This document shows, one piece after another, positions 41,442 through 50,900 of a stretch of DNA of 64,000 nucleotides. Under the pieces are notes generated by a model. That model saw only the letters and a program-made list of their open reading frames with translations, was not told the DNA's origin and did not search any database. Numbering within the stretch: position 1 is the first letter of the stretch; each line of letters begins with the position of its first letter. This DNA is from Thermanaerosceptrum fracticalcis (GTDB taxonomy: Bacteria > Bacillota > Peptococcia > DRI-13): assembly GCF_000746025.2 (NCBI RefSeq), contig NZ_CP045798.1, positions 1,102,501-1,166,500 on the forward strand, in the 5' to 3' direction. The translations under genes and the position numbers were made by a program.

Positions 41442-42734
41442 ATGGCTGAGAAACATTTTAAATTGAAATACGGTTCTATCTACCTTCCCCTGGAACTGAA
41501 AGAGGAAAACATCCTGCACATCCTGGAGGGTCAAGATCTGGAACCCATTACAGACCTGGAAGCCGCAGTAAATGAAATCCTGGATAATCCCTTGGGAACT
41601 GAACCCTTTAATCACATTTTTGCCTCGGGTCAAAAAGTAGTTATTGTGGTAAGTGATGTCACACGCCTTTGGGTCAAAACCAGCCTCTTTCTTCCTTTTA
41701 TCATAAAGCGCTTAAACCAGCTGGGTATTACTGATGATGCTATTACTATCCTGGTAGCTACAGGCACCCATCGTGAAGAATCGGAAAGTGAACTGCGGGC
41801 CATCGTTGGAACTGATATTTTCCAGCGCATTAAAGTAATAGACCATATTTGTGACCAAAGGGAAAACCTGGTCTATGTGGGTACTACCTCCCGGGGCACG
41901 GAAGTAGAAGTAAACCGTTTTTTGTTAGAAGCCGACCGGGTCATTCTCACCGGGGGTATTGTCCACCACTTGATGGCCGGTTTTGGCGGCGGGCGCAAGA
42001 GCATTGTACCGGGGGTAGCCAGTAAAAAGACTATTGCCCAAAACCATCTCCATGCCTTAGATCCCCAGGCGAAAAAATCCAATCCCCTTATCGGCGTAGG
42101 AGCCCTGAGATACAATCCTCTTCACGAGGATATGGTGGAAGCCACTGCTCTGGTGAATCCCGATTTTCTCGTCAATAGTATCATTGATACAAAAGGTCAG
42201 ATTGTTAAGCTGGTGGGAGGTCACTGGCTAAAAGCCTGGGAAGAGGGCTGCCGGTGGTGTGATGATAATTTCGGTATTACTATCAATGAGCAAGCCGACC
42301 TGGTGATTGCCAGCTGCGGCGGTTACCCCAAGGATATGAACCTTTACCAGTCCACCAAGTCCCTGTTTAATGCGGCTAAAGCCGTAAAACCCGATGGTGT
42401 GATGATTTTAATTACGGAATGTCGTGAGGGAGCGGGCGCTGATGAATTTTTCGGCTGGAGCAAATTCCTGCTGGACGACACCATCGACCAGGAACTGCGC
42501 CATAATTTCACCATCCCCGGCTATGTCTTTTTTGCCGCCGTAGAAACAGCCCAAAAATGTAAAGTTATCCTGGTTTCCCAGATTTCACCGGAAGATGTAA
42601 AACCCATGGGCTTTCACGCCGTTCCTGACCTTCAGGAAGCCTTAAGTATAGCTTATGGCATCCTGGGCCCCAATCCTGTTACTATTCTTATGCCCTATGC
42701 GGGAAGTACGGTTCCTCTCTTTCCTCCTGTTTAA
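41442..42734 (+). CDS. LarA-like nickel-pincer racemase/epimerase family protein
   Basis: 430 residues, the LarA length. Two-domain layout with the key residues of lactate racemase: His in VATGTHREESE, His and Lys in GGIVHHLMAGFGGGRKSIVPG (the Lys binds the nickel-pincer cofactor), and a C-terminal SCGGYPKDMNLYQSTKSL. LarA homologues racemise various 2-hydroxyacids, so the substrate is not certain. No larB/C/E cofactor genes are in the window. A sodium:solute symporter follows 20 bases later and probably imports the substrate. Confidence 0.88.
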   Translation: MAEKHFKLKYGSIYLPLELKEENILHILEGQDLEPITDLEAAVNEILDNPLGTEPFNHIFASGQKVVIVVSDVTRLWVKTSLFLPFIIKRLNQLGITDDAITILVATGTHREESESELRAIVGTDIFQRIKVIDHICDQRENLVYVGTTSRGTEVEVNRFLLEADRVILTGGIVHHLMAGFGGGRKSIVPGVASKKTIAQNHLHALDPQAKKSNPLIGVGALRYNPLHEDMVEATALVNPDFLVNSIIDTKGQIVKLVGGHWLKAWEEGCRWCDDNFGITINEQADLVIASCGGYPKDMNLYQSTKSLFNAAKAVKPDGVMILITECREGAGADEFFGWSKFLLDDTIDQELRHNFTIPGYVFFAAVETAQKCKVILVSQISPEDVKPMGFHAVPDLQEALSIAYGILGPNPVTILMPYAGSTVPLFPPV

Positions 42735-42754
42735 AAATTAATATAAAGAGGTGC

Positions 42755-44182
42755 ATGACTATGAATATCCAACTCCTGATCGTTGTCTTATATATTGCCG
42801 TTTTATTTGGTATCAGCTGGTATGCCAAACGTTTAGCCTCCCAGGGCTCCACTCATTTTCTCCTGGCCGGTCGGGCTCTCTCCCCTGCTTTAGTGGCCGT
42901 CAGTATCGCTGGTTTGGCTATAGGGGGAGCCTCCACTATCGGTGTTTCCGAAAATGCCTACAACATGGGTCTCTCGGCCGGCTGGTATGACGTGGCCTGG
43001 GCAGCCGGAGCTTTTATCATGGGTTTACTGGCCGCAGGTAAATACCGGGAACTGCAGGTTACTACGATTCCAGAACTTTTTGAGCGCTTCTATGATAAAA
43101 AAGGACGAATTATCAGTGTCATTGGCCAGATCATTATTATGCTGGTGATCACCTCTCTTCAATATGTGGCTGGCGGAGCCATCTTAGCCTCCCTCCTCCC
43201 TCAATATTTCAACATGCAAACGGGTATGATAACCAGCGCCCTGGTCTTTATCGGCATGACCCTTATTGGCGGTATGTGGTCCGCCGGATTATCAAATCTT
43301 CTTAATGTTTCCTTAATCTACATAGGTACCATTATCGGTACCTTCATGTGCGTTAAATCCCAGGGTGGTTTACAGCAGATTGCCCTGGCCATACCGGACA
43401 GTGCCAAGTACTTCAGCCCCATCAAAGGTGCCGGTATGGGCACCATTATGGCCTGGATGGCGGTAATGATTACCCAAACCCTGTCTGCTCAGGGTCCCGT
43501 GCAGATTGCCTGCGGCGCCAAAGACGCCAGAGCTGCCCGTAATGGGTTCCTCCTGGGAGGTCTCTTAATCTTACCCATTGGTTTCCTCTCCGCCCTCATG
43601 GGTATTGCCGCCAGAGCCGCCTTCCCAGGTATTCAAGCTACCCTGGCTTTACCCAAAATCATCATGTCTTTAGACCCTGTGGTTGCCGGAATAACCCTGG
43701 CTGCCCTCTGGGCCGCTGATGTATCCACCGCAGGCACCCTGCTCTTAGGTTCTGCCACCCTCTTCTCCCAGGATATCTGGAAACGGTTTATTCAGAAAAA
43801 TATGGACGATAAACAGTATCTTCTGGTCAATCGTCTTGCCGTGGCCCTGCTCGGTATCCTTACCTACTGGATGGCTGCATCCGTGGTGGGAATTGTGAAA
43901 ACCCTGGTCATTGGGTTGAGCCTCACTACCGCTTTCACCGTTATCTTTCTCTTCACCGTTTTTGCCCCGGGTCTCTGCCGTAAAAATTCCGCCTTCTATA
44001 CCACGCTGGTCGGGATTATCGTTTTAGTTCTCTGGCAGTTTGTCCCTGCTATACGCATACTGCCCCATGTCATCTATCTGGAATGGATTGTCTGCCTCAT
44101 CACCTTCCTGGTGATTACCCTCTTTGACAGTAAACCTGCAAGGATTAGTATAGTAAATAACTTAAAGAACGTTAACCGTTAA
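42755..44182 (+). CDS. sodium:solute symporter (SSS family)
   Basis: 475 residues and 12-13 membrane helices. The N-terminal FLLAGRALSPALVAVSIAGLAIGGASTIGVSENAYN segment, read in parts, is the SSS family core with the Na+ site, and LAALWAADVSTAGTLLLGSA is the TM8 motif. Substrate unknown; the operon with the LarA-like gene suggests a hydroxyacid or related organic acid. The C-terminal residues NVNR and the stop codon are formed from a GTTAAC word repeat. Confidence 0.9.
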   Translation: MTMNIQLLIVVLYIAVLFGISWYAKRLASQGSTHFLLAGRALSPALVAVSIAGLAIGGASTIGVSENAYNMGLSAGWYDVAWAAGAFIMGLLAAGKYRELQVTTIPELFERFYDKKGRIISVIGQIIIMLVITSLQYVAGGAILASLLPQYFNMQTGMITSALVFIGMTLIGGMWSAGLSNLLNVSLIYIGTIIGTFMCVKSQGGLQQIALAIPDSAKYFSPIKGAGMGTIMAWMAVMITQTLSAQGPVQIACGAKDARAARNGFLLGGLLILPIGFLSALMGIAARAAFPGIQATLALPKIIMSLDPVVAGITLAALWAADVSTAGTLLLGSATLFSQDIWKRFIQKNMDDKQYLLVNRLAVALLGILTYWMAASVVGIVKTLVIGLSLTTAFTVIFLFTVFAPGLCRKNSAFYTTLVGIIVLVLWQFVPAIRILPHVIYLEWIVCLITFLVITLFDSKPARISIVNNLKNVNR

Positions 44183-44200
44183 AACGTTAACAGTTAACCG
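44167..44200. repeat. GTTAAC-word tract starting inside the symporter gene end
   Basis: Words GAACGTTAACCGTTAA, AACGTTAAC and AGTTAACCG (unit 7-9 bp) begin in the last four codons of the symporter gene and include its TAA stop. The convergent gene yraN has the same words at its own 3' end (44334-44359); the two tracts face each other across the shared terminator. Confidence 0.8.
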
Positions 44201-44271
44201 CTATATACCTGTGATTTAATAAATCAACAATATTACTAAGTAACGTAAACCATATATGTTTAAACATAACG

Positions 44272-44307
44272 AAAAGCCCGTTTCTCCTGGCGAGAGACGG
44301 GCTTTTT
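44272..44307. terminator. bidirectional terminator between symporter gene and yraN
   Basis: The stem AAAAGCCCGT/ACGGGCTTTTT with inner TCTC/GAGA has T runs in both directions and serves both convergent genes. Confidence 0.9.
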
Positions 44308-44333
44308 AAATGCCTAATAAAGACTAACCTTAG

Positions 44334-44359
44334 ATACGGTTCACGGTTAACGTTAACTA
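44334..44359. repeat. GTTAAC-word tract ending in the yraN stop codon
   Basis: ATACGGTTCACGGTTAACG then TTAACTAG: the final CTA is the yraN stop codon on the minus strand. Mirror partner of the tract at 44167-44200. Confidence 0.75.
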
Positions 44360-44713
44360 GAATGCATCCCGTATCAATTCCAATGACTTCACTTCCCCTT
44401 CTTCATTAAAAAGAATACCCACAACATCAAAACGGCAGGCTTTCTTCCAGGCGTTTTTGGTTTTCAGATAGTGGGTAGCAATTCTCTTTACCTTTTGCTG
44501 CTTGGCCCAGTTGACCGTTTCCTGGGGCAGTCCAAAGCGTGTCCCCTGCCTGCTTCTCACTTCTATGAAAACAAGGGTATTCCGATCTTCCGCAATAATA
44601 TCAATTTCCCCTAAAGGAGACCGGTAATTTCTCTCTAAAATTTGATAGCCCTGGTGTTTAAGATAGTGAACCGCCGCCTCTTCAGCTACCTGGCCCATAC
44701 GTTTTCTGTCCAT
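44357..44713 (-). CDS. yraN: YraN/UPF0102 family nuclease-like protein
   Basis: 118 residues. EEAAVHYLKHQGYQILERNYRSPLGEIDIIAEDRNTLVFIEVRSR, read in parts, holds the restriction-fold core: GEIDII and FIEVRSR give the D...ExR/K pattern of Holliday-junction-resolvase-like enzymes. Role not firmly known. ATG 44713 follows AAAGGTGAAAGA; the frame extends 14 codons further without support. Confidence 0.9.
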   Translation of the reverse strand: MDRKRMGQVAEEAAVHYLKHQGYQILERNYRSPLGEIDIIAEDRNTLVFIEVRSRQGTRFGLPQETVNWAKQQKVKRIATHYLKTKNAWKKACRFDVVGILFNEEGEVKSLELIRDAF

Positions 44714-44792
44714 TCTTTCACCTTTTTTCCCTGATTCACTAATATCATAACACACCCTAAGGCATAAGCAACAATTCTATACTAAAAAAACA

Positions 44793-44815
44793 GGCAGTTC
44801 CCCGCAGGAACTGCC
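44793..44815 (-). terminator. terminator of the nuo operon
   Basis: A perfect 9-bp stem GGCAGTTCC/GGAACTGCC with a 5-base loop is followed on the minus strand by TGTTTTTTT, 10 bases beyond the nuoN stop. Confidence 0.92.
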
Positions 44816-44824
44816 CAAATAATT

Positions 44825-46252
44825 TTACGGCAAGAAAACTCTGACCACACTTACGGCTACGTTGGTCAATGGATCGGGATATACGCCCAGGAAAACGGTA
44901 ATGACAAGGGTTACAATCATGGTAACTTTCATAGACAAGGAAACCGGTATAGTACTGGGTTCCTTAGGGTCATGGAGATACATGACCTTGGCTACCATGA
45001 GGTAATAGTATACAGATACGAGGCTCATGGCTAAAGCCACAAAGACCAGCCAGAGATAACCCTGTTCCATGACTGCTGTAAAGAGATAGAACTTTCCGTA
45101 GAAACCGGCCAAAGGCGGTATCCCGGCCAGGGATAAGAGACATACCAGCATGGTGGCAGCCATAAGGGGTGAGCGTTTCCATAAACCTGAATAATCTTCG
45201 ATCTCGTCACTTTGAATTTCTTTACCCATGACGGTAATGACGGCAAAGGCTCCCAGGTTGGAGAAGACATAAAGCATGGCGTAAAACATGGCGGCTTCCA
45301 GACCGGAGTTACTGTATGCAATTAAACCTAAGAGGATGTAGCCGGCCTGGGCAATACCGGAGTAAGCCATCAGGCGTTTGATGTTGGTCTGGGGAATAGC
45401 CACATAGTTTCCTAAAAGAATCGTCAAGGTGGCAATGGTAACGACGATGGGCATCCAGGCCTCGGCATTGGTAAAAGCCTGCATAAAGAGGCGTAACAGC
45501 ACTGCAAAGCCTGCTCCTTTGGAGGCCACAGAAAGGAAAGCAGTCACAGGTGTAGGAGCCCCTTCGTACACATCAGGCGCCCACATGTGGAAGGGAACAG
45601 CCGAAATCTTAAAACTGAAGCCGGCCAGCACAAAAACCAGGCCGAGAATCATCACGGGTTCCAGGGTAGGAGCATTGGCCACATATTTGGCGATCTTCAC
45701 CAGTAAAGGTGATTTGGAGAGCCCATATACCAGGGTTAAGCCGTACAACAGGAGGGCTGAAGACAGGGCGCTGAGCAGGATATATTTAATCGCCGCTTCT
45801 GATGATTTTTTCAGTCCCTTTCCAAAGCCTACGAGAGCAATAAAGGAAAGGGTCATCAGTTCCAATGCCATATAGAGGGTAATCACGTCCCCGGCGGATA
45901 CCAGGATCATCATGCCCAGGACGGCGAAGATGAGTAAAGAATAATACTCGCTCATAATCCCTGGTAATTCTTTATCAACGTATTCCGTAGAAATCATGGA
46001 AACAAAGATGGCCGAGATGACAATCAGGATTTTGAAATAGGTAGAAAAGCTGTCGACGATATACATGCCATCGAGGAAAGTATCATTGACTCCTAAGAGG
46101 TATATGAGATTACCCAGGATACCGAGGAGTCCCAGGGTGGTCACATAACTGAGTCCTCTCCTCTGCTCTTTGGGAATCATGAGGGATACCATCAGCACAA
46201 AGAAAGCCAGGGCGGTGGTTAGAATTTCCGGACTAATTAAAGTAAAGTTCAT
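44825..46252 (-). CDS. nuoN: NADH-quinone oxidoreductase subunit N
   Basis: 475 residues and 14 membrane helices, one of the three antiporter-like proton-pumping subunits of complex I. The TM5 Glu region (YMALELMTLSFIALVGF) and the broken-helix lysines (AIKYILLSALSSALLLYG; FKISAVPFHMWAPDVYEGAPTP) are present. Its ATG overlaps the nuoM stop by one base. Last gene of the operon. Confidence 0.96.
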   Translation of the reverse strand: MNFTLISPEILTTALAFFVLMVSLMIPKEQRRGLSYVTTLGLLGILGNLIYLLGVNDTFLDGMYIVDSFSTYFKILIVISAIFVSMISTEYVDKELPGIMSEYYSLLIFAVLGMMILVSAGDVITLYMALELMTLSFIALVGFGKGLKKSSEAAIKYILLSALSSALLLYGLTLVYGLSKSPLLVKIAKYVANAPTLEPVMILGLVFVLAGFSFKISAVPFHMWAPDVYEGAPTPVTAFLSVASKGAGFAVLLRLFMQAFTNAEAWMPIVVTIATLTILLGNYVAIPQTNIKRLMAYSGIAQAGYILLGLIAYSNSGLEAAMFYAMLYVFSNLGAFAVITVMGKEIQSDEIEDYSGLWKRSPLMAATMLVCLLSLAGIPPLAGFYGKFYLFTAVMEQGYLWLVFVALAMSLVSVYYYLMVAKVMYLHDPKEPSTIPVSLSMKVTMIVTLVITVFLGVYPDPLTNVAVSVVRVFLP

Positions 46253-47733
46253 TAGAATCCACCCCCTACGGTGATATGTTTCAAATAGGTGTTAACAAAA
46301 GGATCCACACCATTGTTAATCACATCGATCAAGAGGGATGGGAAGAAACCAAAGAGAATTAAAACGCCGCAGAGGACGACAATCGGTACCATCTGGGCAC
46401 CTTTGGCATCTGTCAGGTCAGCCCACTTGGGATTTACGGGGCCGAAGAATACCTTTTGCACAACCCTGAGAACATAGACAGCAGTGATGACCACACCGGA
46501 TACGGCCAGAATGGCCAAAATGGGATAGGTCTTATAAGCACCGACAAAAATCAAGAATTCAGCCACAAAGTTGTTGAGCCCTGGCAGTCCCAGGGAAGCC
46601 AAGCCGGCAATGACAAAACCTGTGGCCACACGGGGCATCTGGTAGGCCAGGCCCCCAAAATCGGCAATCACTCTGGTATGAGCCTTATCATAGATGACCC
46701 CTACCAGGGCGAAGAATAAAGCAGTCATGATACCATGGGCAAACATCTGGGCTACAGCGCCGTTAATACTGATGGTATTAAGGGCAGCAATACCCAATAA
46801 TACATAGCCCATGTGGCTTACACTGGAGTAACCGATCACAAACTTCAGGTCTTTCTGGGCCATGGCAACCATGGCACCGTAAACCACGTTAACGATACAC
46901 AATAAACCGATGACCGGTGACCAGAATACTGCTCCTTCCGGGAATAAGAAGATCCCGGCTCTGACTAAACCGTAGCCCCCTAATTTCATCAGAACCCCGG
47001 CGTGCAGCATACTGACGGCTGTAGGCGCAGCTACGTGACCGTCGGGAGACCAGGTATGGAGAGGCCACATAGGTACCAGGAAGCCAAAGCCAACCATCAT
47101 TAAAAAGAAGGCGAATTTCTGGAAGAAGGGGTCATATTTGAAGGCTGTTAAGGCCTGGATATCGAAGGTCCCTAACCCTGTATAAAGATAGACGGCGATG
47201 ACACCGATAAGGGCGAAAGCACTGCCCACCAGGAGGTAGAGGGTCAGCTTCATAGCGGCATACTCTTTACGGGTACTGCCCCATACGCCAATGAGGATAT
47301 ACATGGGGATTACCGCTACCTCGAAGAACAGATAGAAGAAAAATAAATCTCTGGATACAAAAACACCGAAAACCCCTGCTACCAGTGTCAAGAGGAAGAT
47401 AAAGAACTCTTTGACCCGTTTAGTCATCCCCCAGGAGGCAAAAACTCCTGTAAAGATAACGATGGCAGTTAGGAGGACTAAAGGTAAACTAATCCCGTCC
47501 ACACCTAGGGAGTAATTGATGCCAAACTTCTCGATCCAGGGAATATCCTCCAGGAACTGGAGACCACCTTTAGCTTGGTCATAAGACACATAAACATAGA
47601 TGGAAGCAATCAGGGATACGCCGGTAAAGAGAGCGGCCACCCATTTGATAATCCTATCTTCATTTTCTGGTATAAAGAGTATGATCAGTGCTCCCAAGAT
47701 GGGTGCTAAAACAATAATTGATAATAGTGGCAT
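46252..47733 (-). CDS. nuoM: NADH-quinone oxidoreductase subunit M
   Basis: 493 residues and 14 membrane helices. YSLGVDGISLPLVLLTA, FYLFFEVAVIPMYILIG (essential Glu), and GFLVPMWPLHTWSPDGHVAAPT are the NuoM signatures. Antiporter-like proton channel. It lies 2 bases after nuoL. Confidence 0.97.
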   Translation of the reverse strand: MPLLSIIVLAPILGALIILFIPENEDRIIKWVAALFTGVSLIASIYVYVSYDQAKGGLQFLEDIPWIEKFGINYSLGVDGISLPLVLLTAIVIFTGVFASWGMTKRVKEFFIFLLTLVAGVFGVFVSRDLFFFYLFFEVAVIPMYILIGVWGSTRKEYAAMKLTLYLLVGSAFALIGVIAVYLYTGLGTFDIQALTAFKYDPFFQKFAFFLMMVGFGFLVPMWPLHTWSPDGHVAAPTAVSMLHAGVLMKLGGYGLVRAGIFLFPEGAVFWSPVIGLLCIVNVVYGAMVAMAQKDLKFVIGYSSVSHMGYVLLGIAALNTISINGAVAQMFAHGIMTALFFALVGVIYDKAHTRVIADFGGLAYQMPRVATGFVIAGLASLGLPGLNNFVAEFLIFVGAYKTYPILAILAVSGVVITAVYVLRVVQKVFFGPVNPKWADLTDAKGAQMVPIVVLCGVLILFGFFPSLLIDVINNGVDPFVNTYLKHITVGGGF

Positions 47734-47735
47734 GC

Positions 47736-49610
47736 CTATTTTACACCTCCCAGCGCAGGTACGGCCATGAAGATTACAATGACCACCACGGCAGCAAAGA
47801 TGACCAGGGCATAACTCTGCAGGTTACCCGTGTGAATGTAGCGTAATCTCTTCCCGATTCCCCTTGTTCCATCAGCGATGGCATGGGCCAAACCATCCAC
47901 CAGGTTGCGGTCACTCCAGTTAAAGGCACTGGCAATTCTTAAGACTACATTGTCAAAGAACCAGAGATAGATTTCATCGATATAGTACTTGTTATAAAGT
48001 ACTTTATATACCCCAGGGAAGGTTTGGGCGATTTTCTCCGGGGAGATGGCTTTTTTCATATACATGAGCCAGGCAAGAAGAATACCAAGGACTGCCAGTA
48101 CCACCGAGGAACCCATGACCACTGCATTAACTGCCGGATGATGGGGTTCGCCAAAATAGACATAAGAGCTAAAACCGTGTTCCAGGAAAGGGGCACCGAT
48201 GAAACCGCTAAAGATGGAGAACACAGCCAGAATCATCAGGGGGACCGTCATAGTCCAGGGTGATTCATGGGGTTCATGGTGACTTTCACTTCTTGATTCA
48301 CCAAAGAAGGCCAGGAAGATCATCCGGAACATATAGAAAGCGGTGAGAAATGCGGTTAAGGAAGCCATGGCATAAAGACCATAATAACCGTGGTCAAAAG
48401 CAGCCAGGAGAATTTCGTCCTTACTCCAGAAACCGGCCAGAGGTGGAATTCCTGCGATGGCCAAACCACCGATTACCATGGTAATAGAGGTAATTTTCAT
48501 GTGCTTATACACGCCGCCCATTTTCATGATATCCTGCTCATGGAGGGCATGTATAACACTACCGGCACATAAGAACATGAGGGCTTTGAAAAAGGCATGG
48601 GTGGTAAGATGGAACATCCCTGCCGTCATGCTGCCAACCCCCATAGCCATGACCATGTAACCCAGCTGGCTTAAGGTAGAAAAAGCCAAGATACGTTTTA
48701 AGTCTCTCTGCACAATAGCAATGCTGGCGGCAAAAAGCGCAGTAAATCCACCGACTACCGCTACAGTATAGAGGGTAGTGTTAGAGGCTGCAAACAAGAT
48801 GTAACCCCTGGCAATCAGGTATACCCCGGCGGCAACCATGGTAGCGGCGTGGATCAAGGCACTCACAGGCGTAGGACCTTCCATGGCATCAGGCAGCCAC
48901 ACATGGAGGGGAAACTGACCGGACTTACCTACTGGGCCGATAAAGATCAGAATACCTGCCAGGGTGAGAAAGGCCAGGTCTTTACTTTGCTTAATGGCTT
49001 CGGCTAACTCGCCAAAGTTAAAGGTGCCAAAGTACAGGAAAAGGATGATGATACCGAGCAAAAAGCCGAAGTCCGCCACCCTGTTGGTGATAAAGGCTTT
49101 CTTATTGGCCTCGGCTGCAGAGTTCTTCTGGTACCAGAAGCCGATGAGAAGATAAGAACAAAGACCCACCAGTTCCCAGAATACGAACATCTGGAAGTAG
49201 TTGTTGGCAATGACCAAACCCAGCATGGAGAAAGCAAAGATGGAAACGTAGGAAAAGAATCTGGAAAAACCCGGGTCACCGTGCATATAACCTACAGAAT
49301 AGATTAAAACCAGAAGGGCAATGAAGGTTACAACAAACAGCATCACCGCTGTTAAAGGATCCACCAAAGCGCCCATTTCGATATAGAGCCCTGGGATATT
49401 AATCCAGTCCACCGCCATCTCTACCGGTTTTTCCATGGTAATTCCCTGTTTGAACACTTCTGCCATAATCCCCAGAGAGATTAGAAAAGAGCCGGCCATG
49501 GCCAAGATTGCGGTGAGGGCGCTTAACCCTTGATACCTTTTTGTTAGGAAATTAATCATAACAAAGGCCACCAAAGGCAAAAAGGGCACTAACCAAACCT
49601 GTTCAATCAT
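47736..49610 (-). CDS. nuoL: NADH-quinone oxidoreductase subunit L
   Basis: 624 residues. VFWELVGLCSYLLIGFWY, GKSGQFPLHVWLPDAMEGPTPVSALIHAAT (in parts) and a C-terminal amphipathic lateral-helix region mark NuoL. It is the distal proton-pumping subunit. A hydrophilic SESHHEPHESP loop near residue 445 is typical. Confidence 0.97.
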   Translation of the reverse strand: MIEQVWLVPFLPLVAFVMINFLTKRYQGLSALTAILAMAGSFLISLGIMAEVFKQGITMEKPVEMAVDWINIPGLYIEMGALVDPLTAVMLFVVTFIALLVLIYSVGYMHGDPGFSRFFSYVSIFAFSMLGLVIANNYFQMFVFWELVGLCSYLLIGFWYQKNSAAEANKKAFITNRVADFGFLLGIIILFLYFGTFNFGELAEAIKQSKDLAFLTLAGILIFIGPVGKSGQFPLHVWLPDAMEGPTPVSALIHAATMVAAGVYLIARGYILFAASNTTLYTVAVVGGFTALFAASIAIVQRDLKRILAFSTLSQLGYMVMAMGVGSMTAGMFHLTTHAFFKALMFLCAGSVIHALHEQDIMKMGGVYKHMKITSITMVIGGLAIAGIPPLAGFWSKDEILLAAFDHGYYGLYAMASLTAFLTAFYMFRMIFLAFFGESRSESHHEPHESPWTMTVPLMILAVFSIFSGFIGAPFLEHGFSSYVYFGEPHHPAVNAVVMGSSVVLAVLGILLAWLMYMKKAISPEKIAQTFPGVYKVLYNKYYIDEIYLWFFDNVVLRIASAFNWSDRNLVDGLAHAIADGTRGIGKRLRYIHTGNLQSYALVIFAAVVVIVIFMAVPALGGVK

Positions 49611-49646
49611 AATCGTTTCTACACCTGCCTTTGTGTTAGTACCTTA

Positions 49647-49955
49647 CTACCATTTCATCCAATCCAGATCTTCTACAGCCACAGAATTCCTCTGCCGGTA
49701 AATAGCTATAACTATGGCTAAAGCGAGGGCTACTTCTGCCGCGGCAACGACAATTACAAAGATAGCAAATACTTGACCAACCAATTCACCGGGTGTAAGG
49801 AATTTGGTAAAAGCAACTAAGTTGATATTGACGGCATTCAACATGAGCTCGATGGATAAGAGGATAGCAACGGCATTTTTTTTGGATAAAGCCCCAAAAA
49901 GCCCAATACAGAATAGTATGGCACTTAAGATAAGATAATGCTGTAAAGTAATCAT
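49647..49955 (-). CDS. nuoK: NADH-quinone oxidoreductase subunit K
   Basis: 102 residues and three membrane helices. The conserved Glu residues lie in [18 protein letters not shown] and [19 protein letters not shown]. It overlaps nuoJ by 4 bases (ATGA). Confidence 0.96.
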   Translation of the reverse strand: MITLQHYLILSAILFCIGLFGALSKKNAVAILLSIELMLNAVNINLVAFTKFLTPGELVGQVFAIFVIVVAAAEVALALAIVIAIYRQRNSVAVEDLDWMKW

Positions 49956-50455
49956 CGGGCGTTCTTCACCTCTTTCCCGATCACGATGGCCCCAATCAAA
50001 GCCACCAGCAAAAGAATAGCAGCTACTTCAAAAGGAATAGCATATTTGGTCAGCATTAATTCGGCAATTCCTGTAACCGTTGTTTCAGGGAGTTTTTTCT
50101 CCACAGTCTGCCAGCCGGTAATACTGATAAGCCAACTTAAGATTCCCACAGTAGCCAGGCTCACGACGAAAGCAGGTATTTTGAGATTACCGAAGAGATT
50201 AGTTTCCTTAATGGTCCCCCTTTGAATGAGCATGATGGCGAAGACAATTAAGACGGAAACAGCGCCGCCATAGACCAGAACCTGCACCAGGGCCACATAA
50301 TCGGCCTGGAGAGTAACATAAAGGGCAGCCACCCCGATAAAAGTAACCACTAAACTTAAAGCACTATGCACAATGTTTTTAAAAAGAACTACACCTAAAG
50401 CGGAAAGAATAGTAACCAAAGCGATAAAGCCAAAGGCTAAAGTGAATATATCCAT
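49952..50455 (-). CDS. nuoJ: NADH-quinone oxidoreductase subunit J
   Basis: 167 residues and five membrane helices. The conserved TM3 segment is [24 protein letters not shown], read in parts. It lies 3 bases after nuoI. Confidence 0.95.
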   Translation of the reverse strand: MDIFTLAFGFIALVTILSALGVVLFKNIVHSALSLVVTFIGVAALYVTLQADYVALVQVLVYGGAVSVLIVFAIMLIQRGTIKETNLFGNLKIPAFVVSLATVGILSWLISITGWQTVEKKLPETTVTGIAELMLTKYAIPFEVAAILLLVALIGAIVIGKEVKNAR

Positions 50456-50458
50456 GGT

Positions 50459-50896
50459 TTAGCCCTCCTTCTTCTGTTCTGTCTTTTGGGCATAGGTAGA
50501 AGACGGAGCAGAAAGCTTAGGATTGTGATAAAGATCTAATTTGACATCGTCTCTGAAATAAGTGGCCAACTCATATTCCCGGGTAAATTTCAAACATTGT
50601 TTGGGACAGGCTTCCACACACAAACCGCAAACAAGGCAGCGTTCAAAATTCACTTCATACCTGGTAAGAAAACGCTTATTGTTCTCGTCTTTCCCTGATT
50701 CTAACGTAATGACACCGTTAGGGCAGGCGTTCACACACATATTGCAACAAATACAAGCATCCTTATCCAATTGCAAAGAACCGCGCCAGCGGTGATCGAT
50801 AAATGGACGCTCTTCGGGGTACTGCTCAGTAATCTTTTTGCTAAAAAATTTTTTTAAAGTTAAGGCTAAACCTTTTACAACTCCCGACCCGTACAT
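50459..50896 (-). CDS. nuoI: NADH-quinone oxidoreductase subunit I (2x[4Fe-4S])
   Basis: 145 residues. Two cluster motifs, CICCNMCVNACPNG and CLVCGLCVEACPKQC, carry iron-sulfur clusters N6a and N6b. Without NuoE/F/G this subunit would be the outermost electron-entry point, which suits ferredoxin as donor. Confidence 0.96.
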   Translation of the reverse strand: MYGSGVVKGLALTLKKFFSKKITEQYPEERPFIDHRWRGSLQLDKDACICCNMCVNACPNGVITLESGKDENNKRFLTRYEVNFERCLVCGLCVEACPKQCLKFTREYELATYFRDDVKLDLYHNPKLSAPSSTYAQKTEQKKEG

Positions 50897-50900
50897 TCAC

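Noticed and set aside
45031-45321. 96-codon minus-strand ORF inside nuoN
   Set aside because: It is in another frame of a gene whose membrane-helix pattern and motifs are complete.
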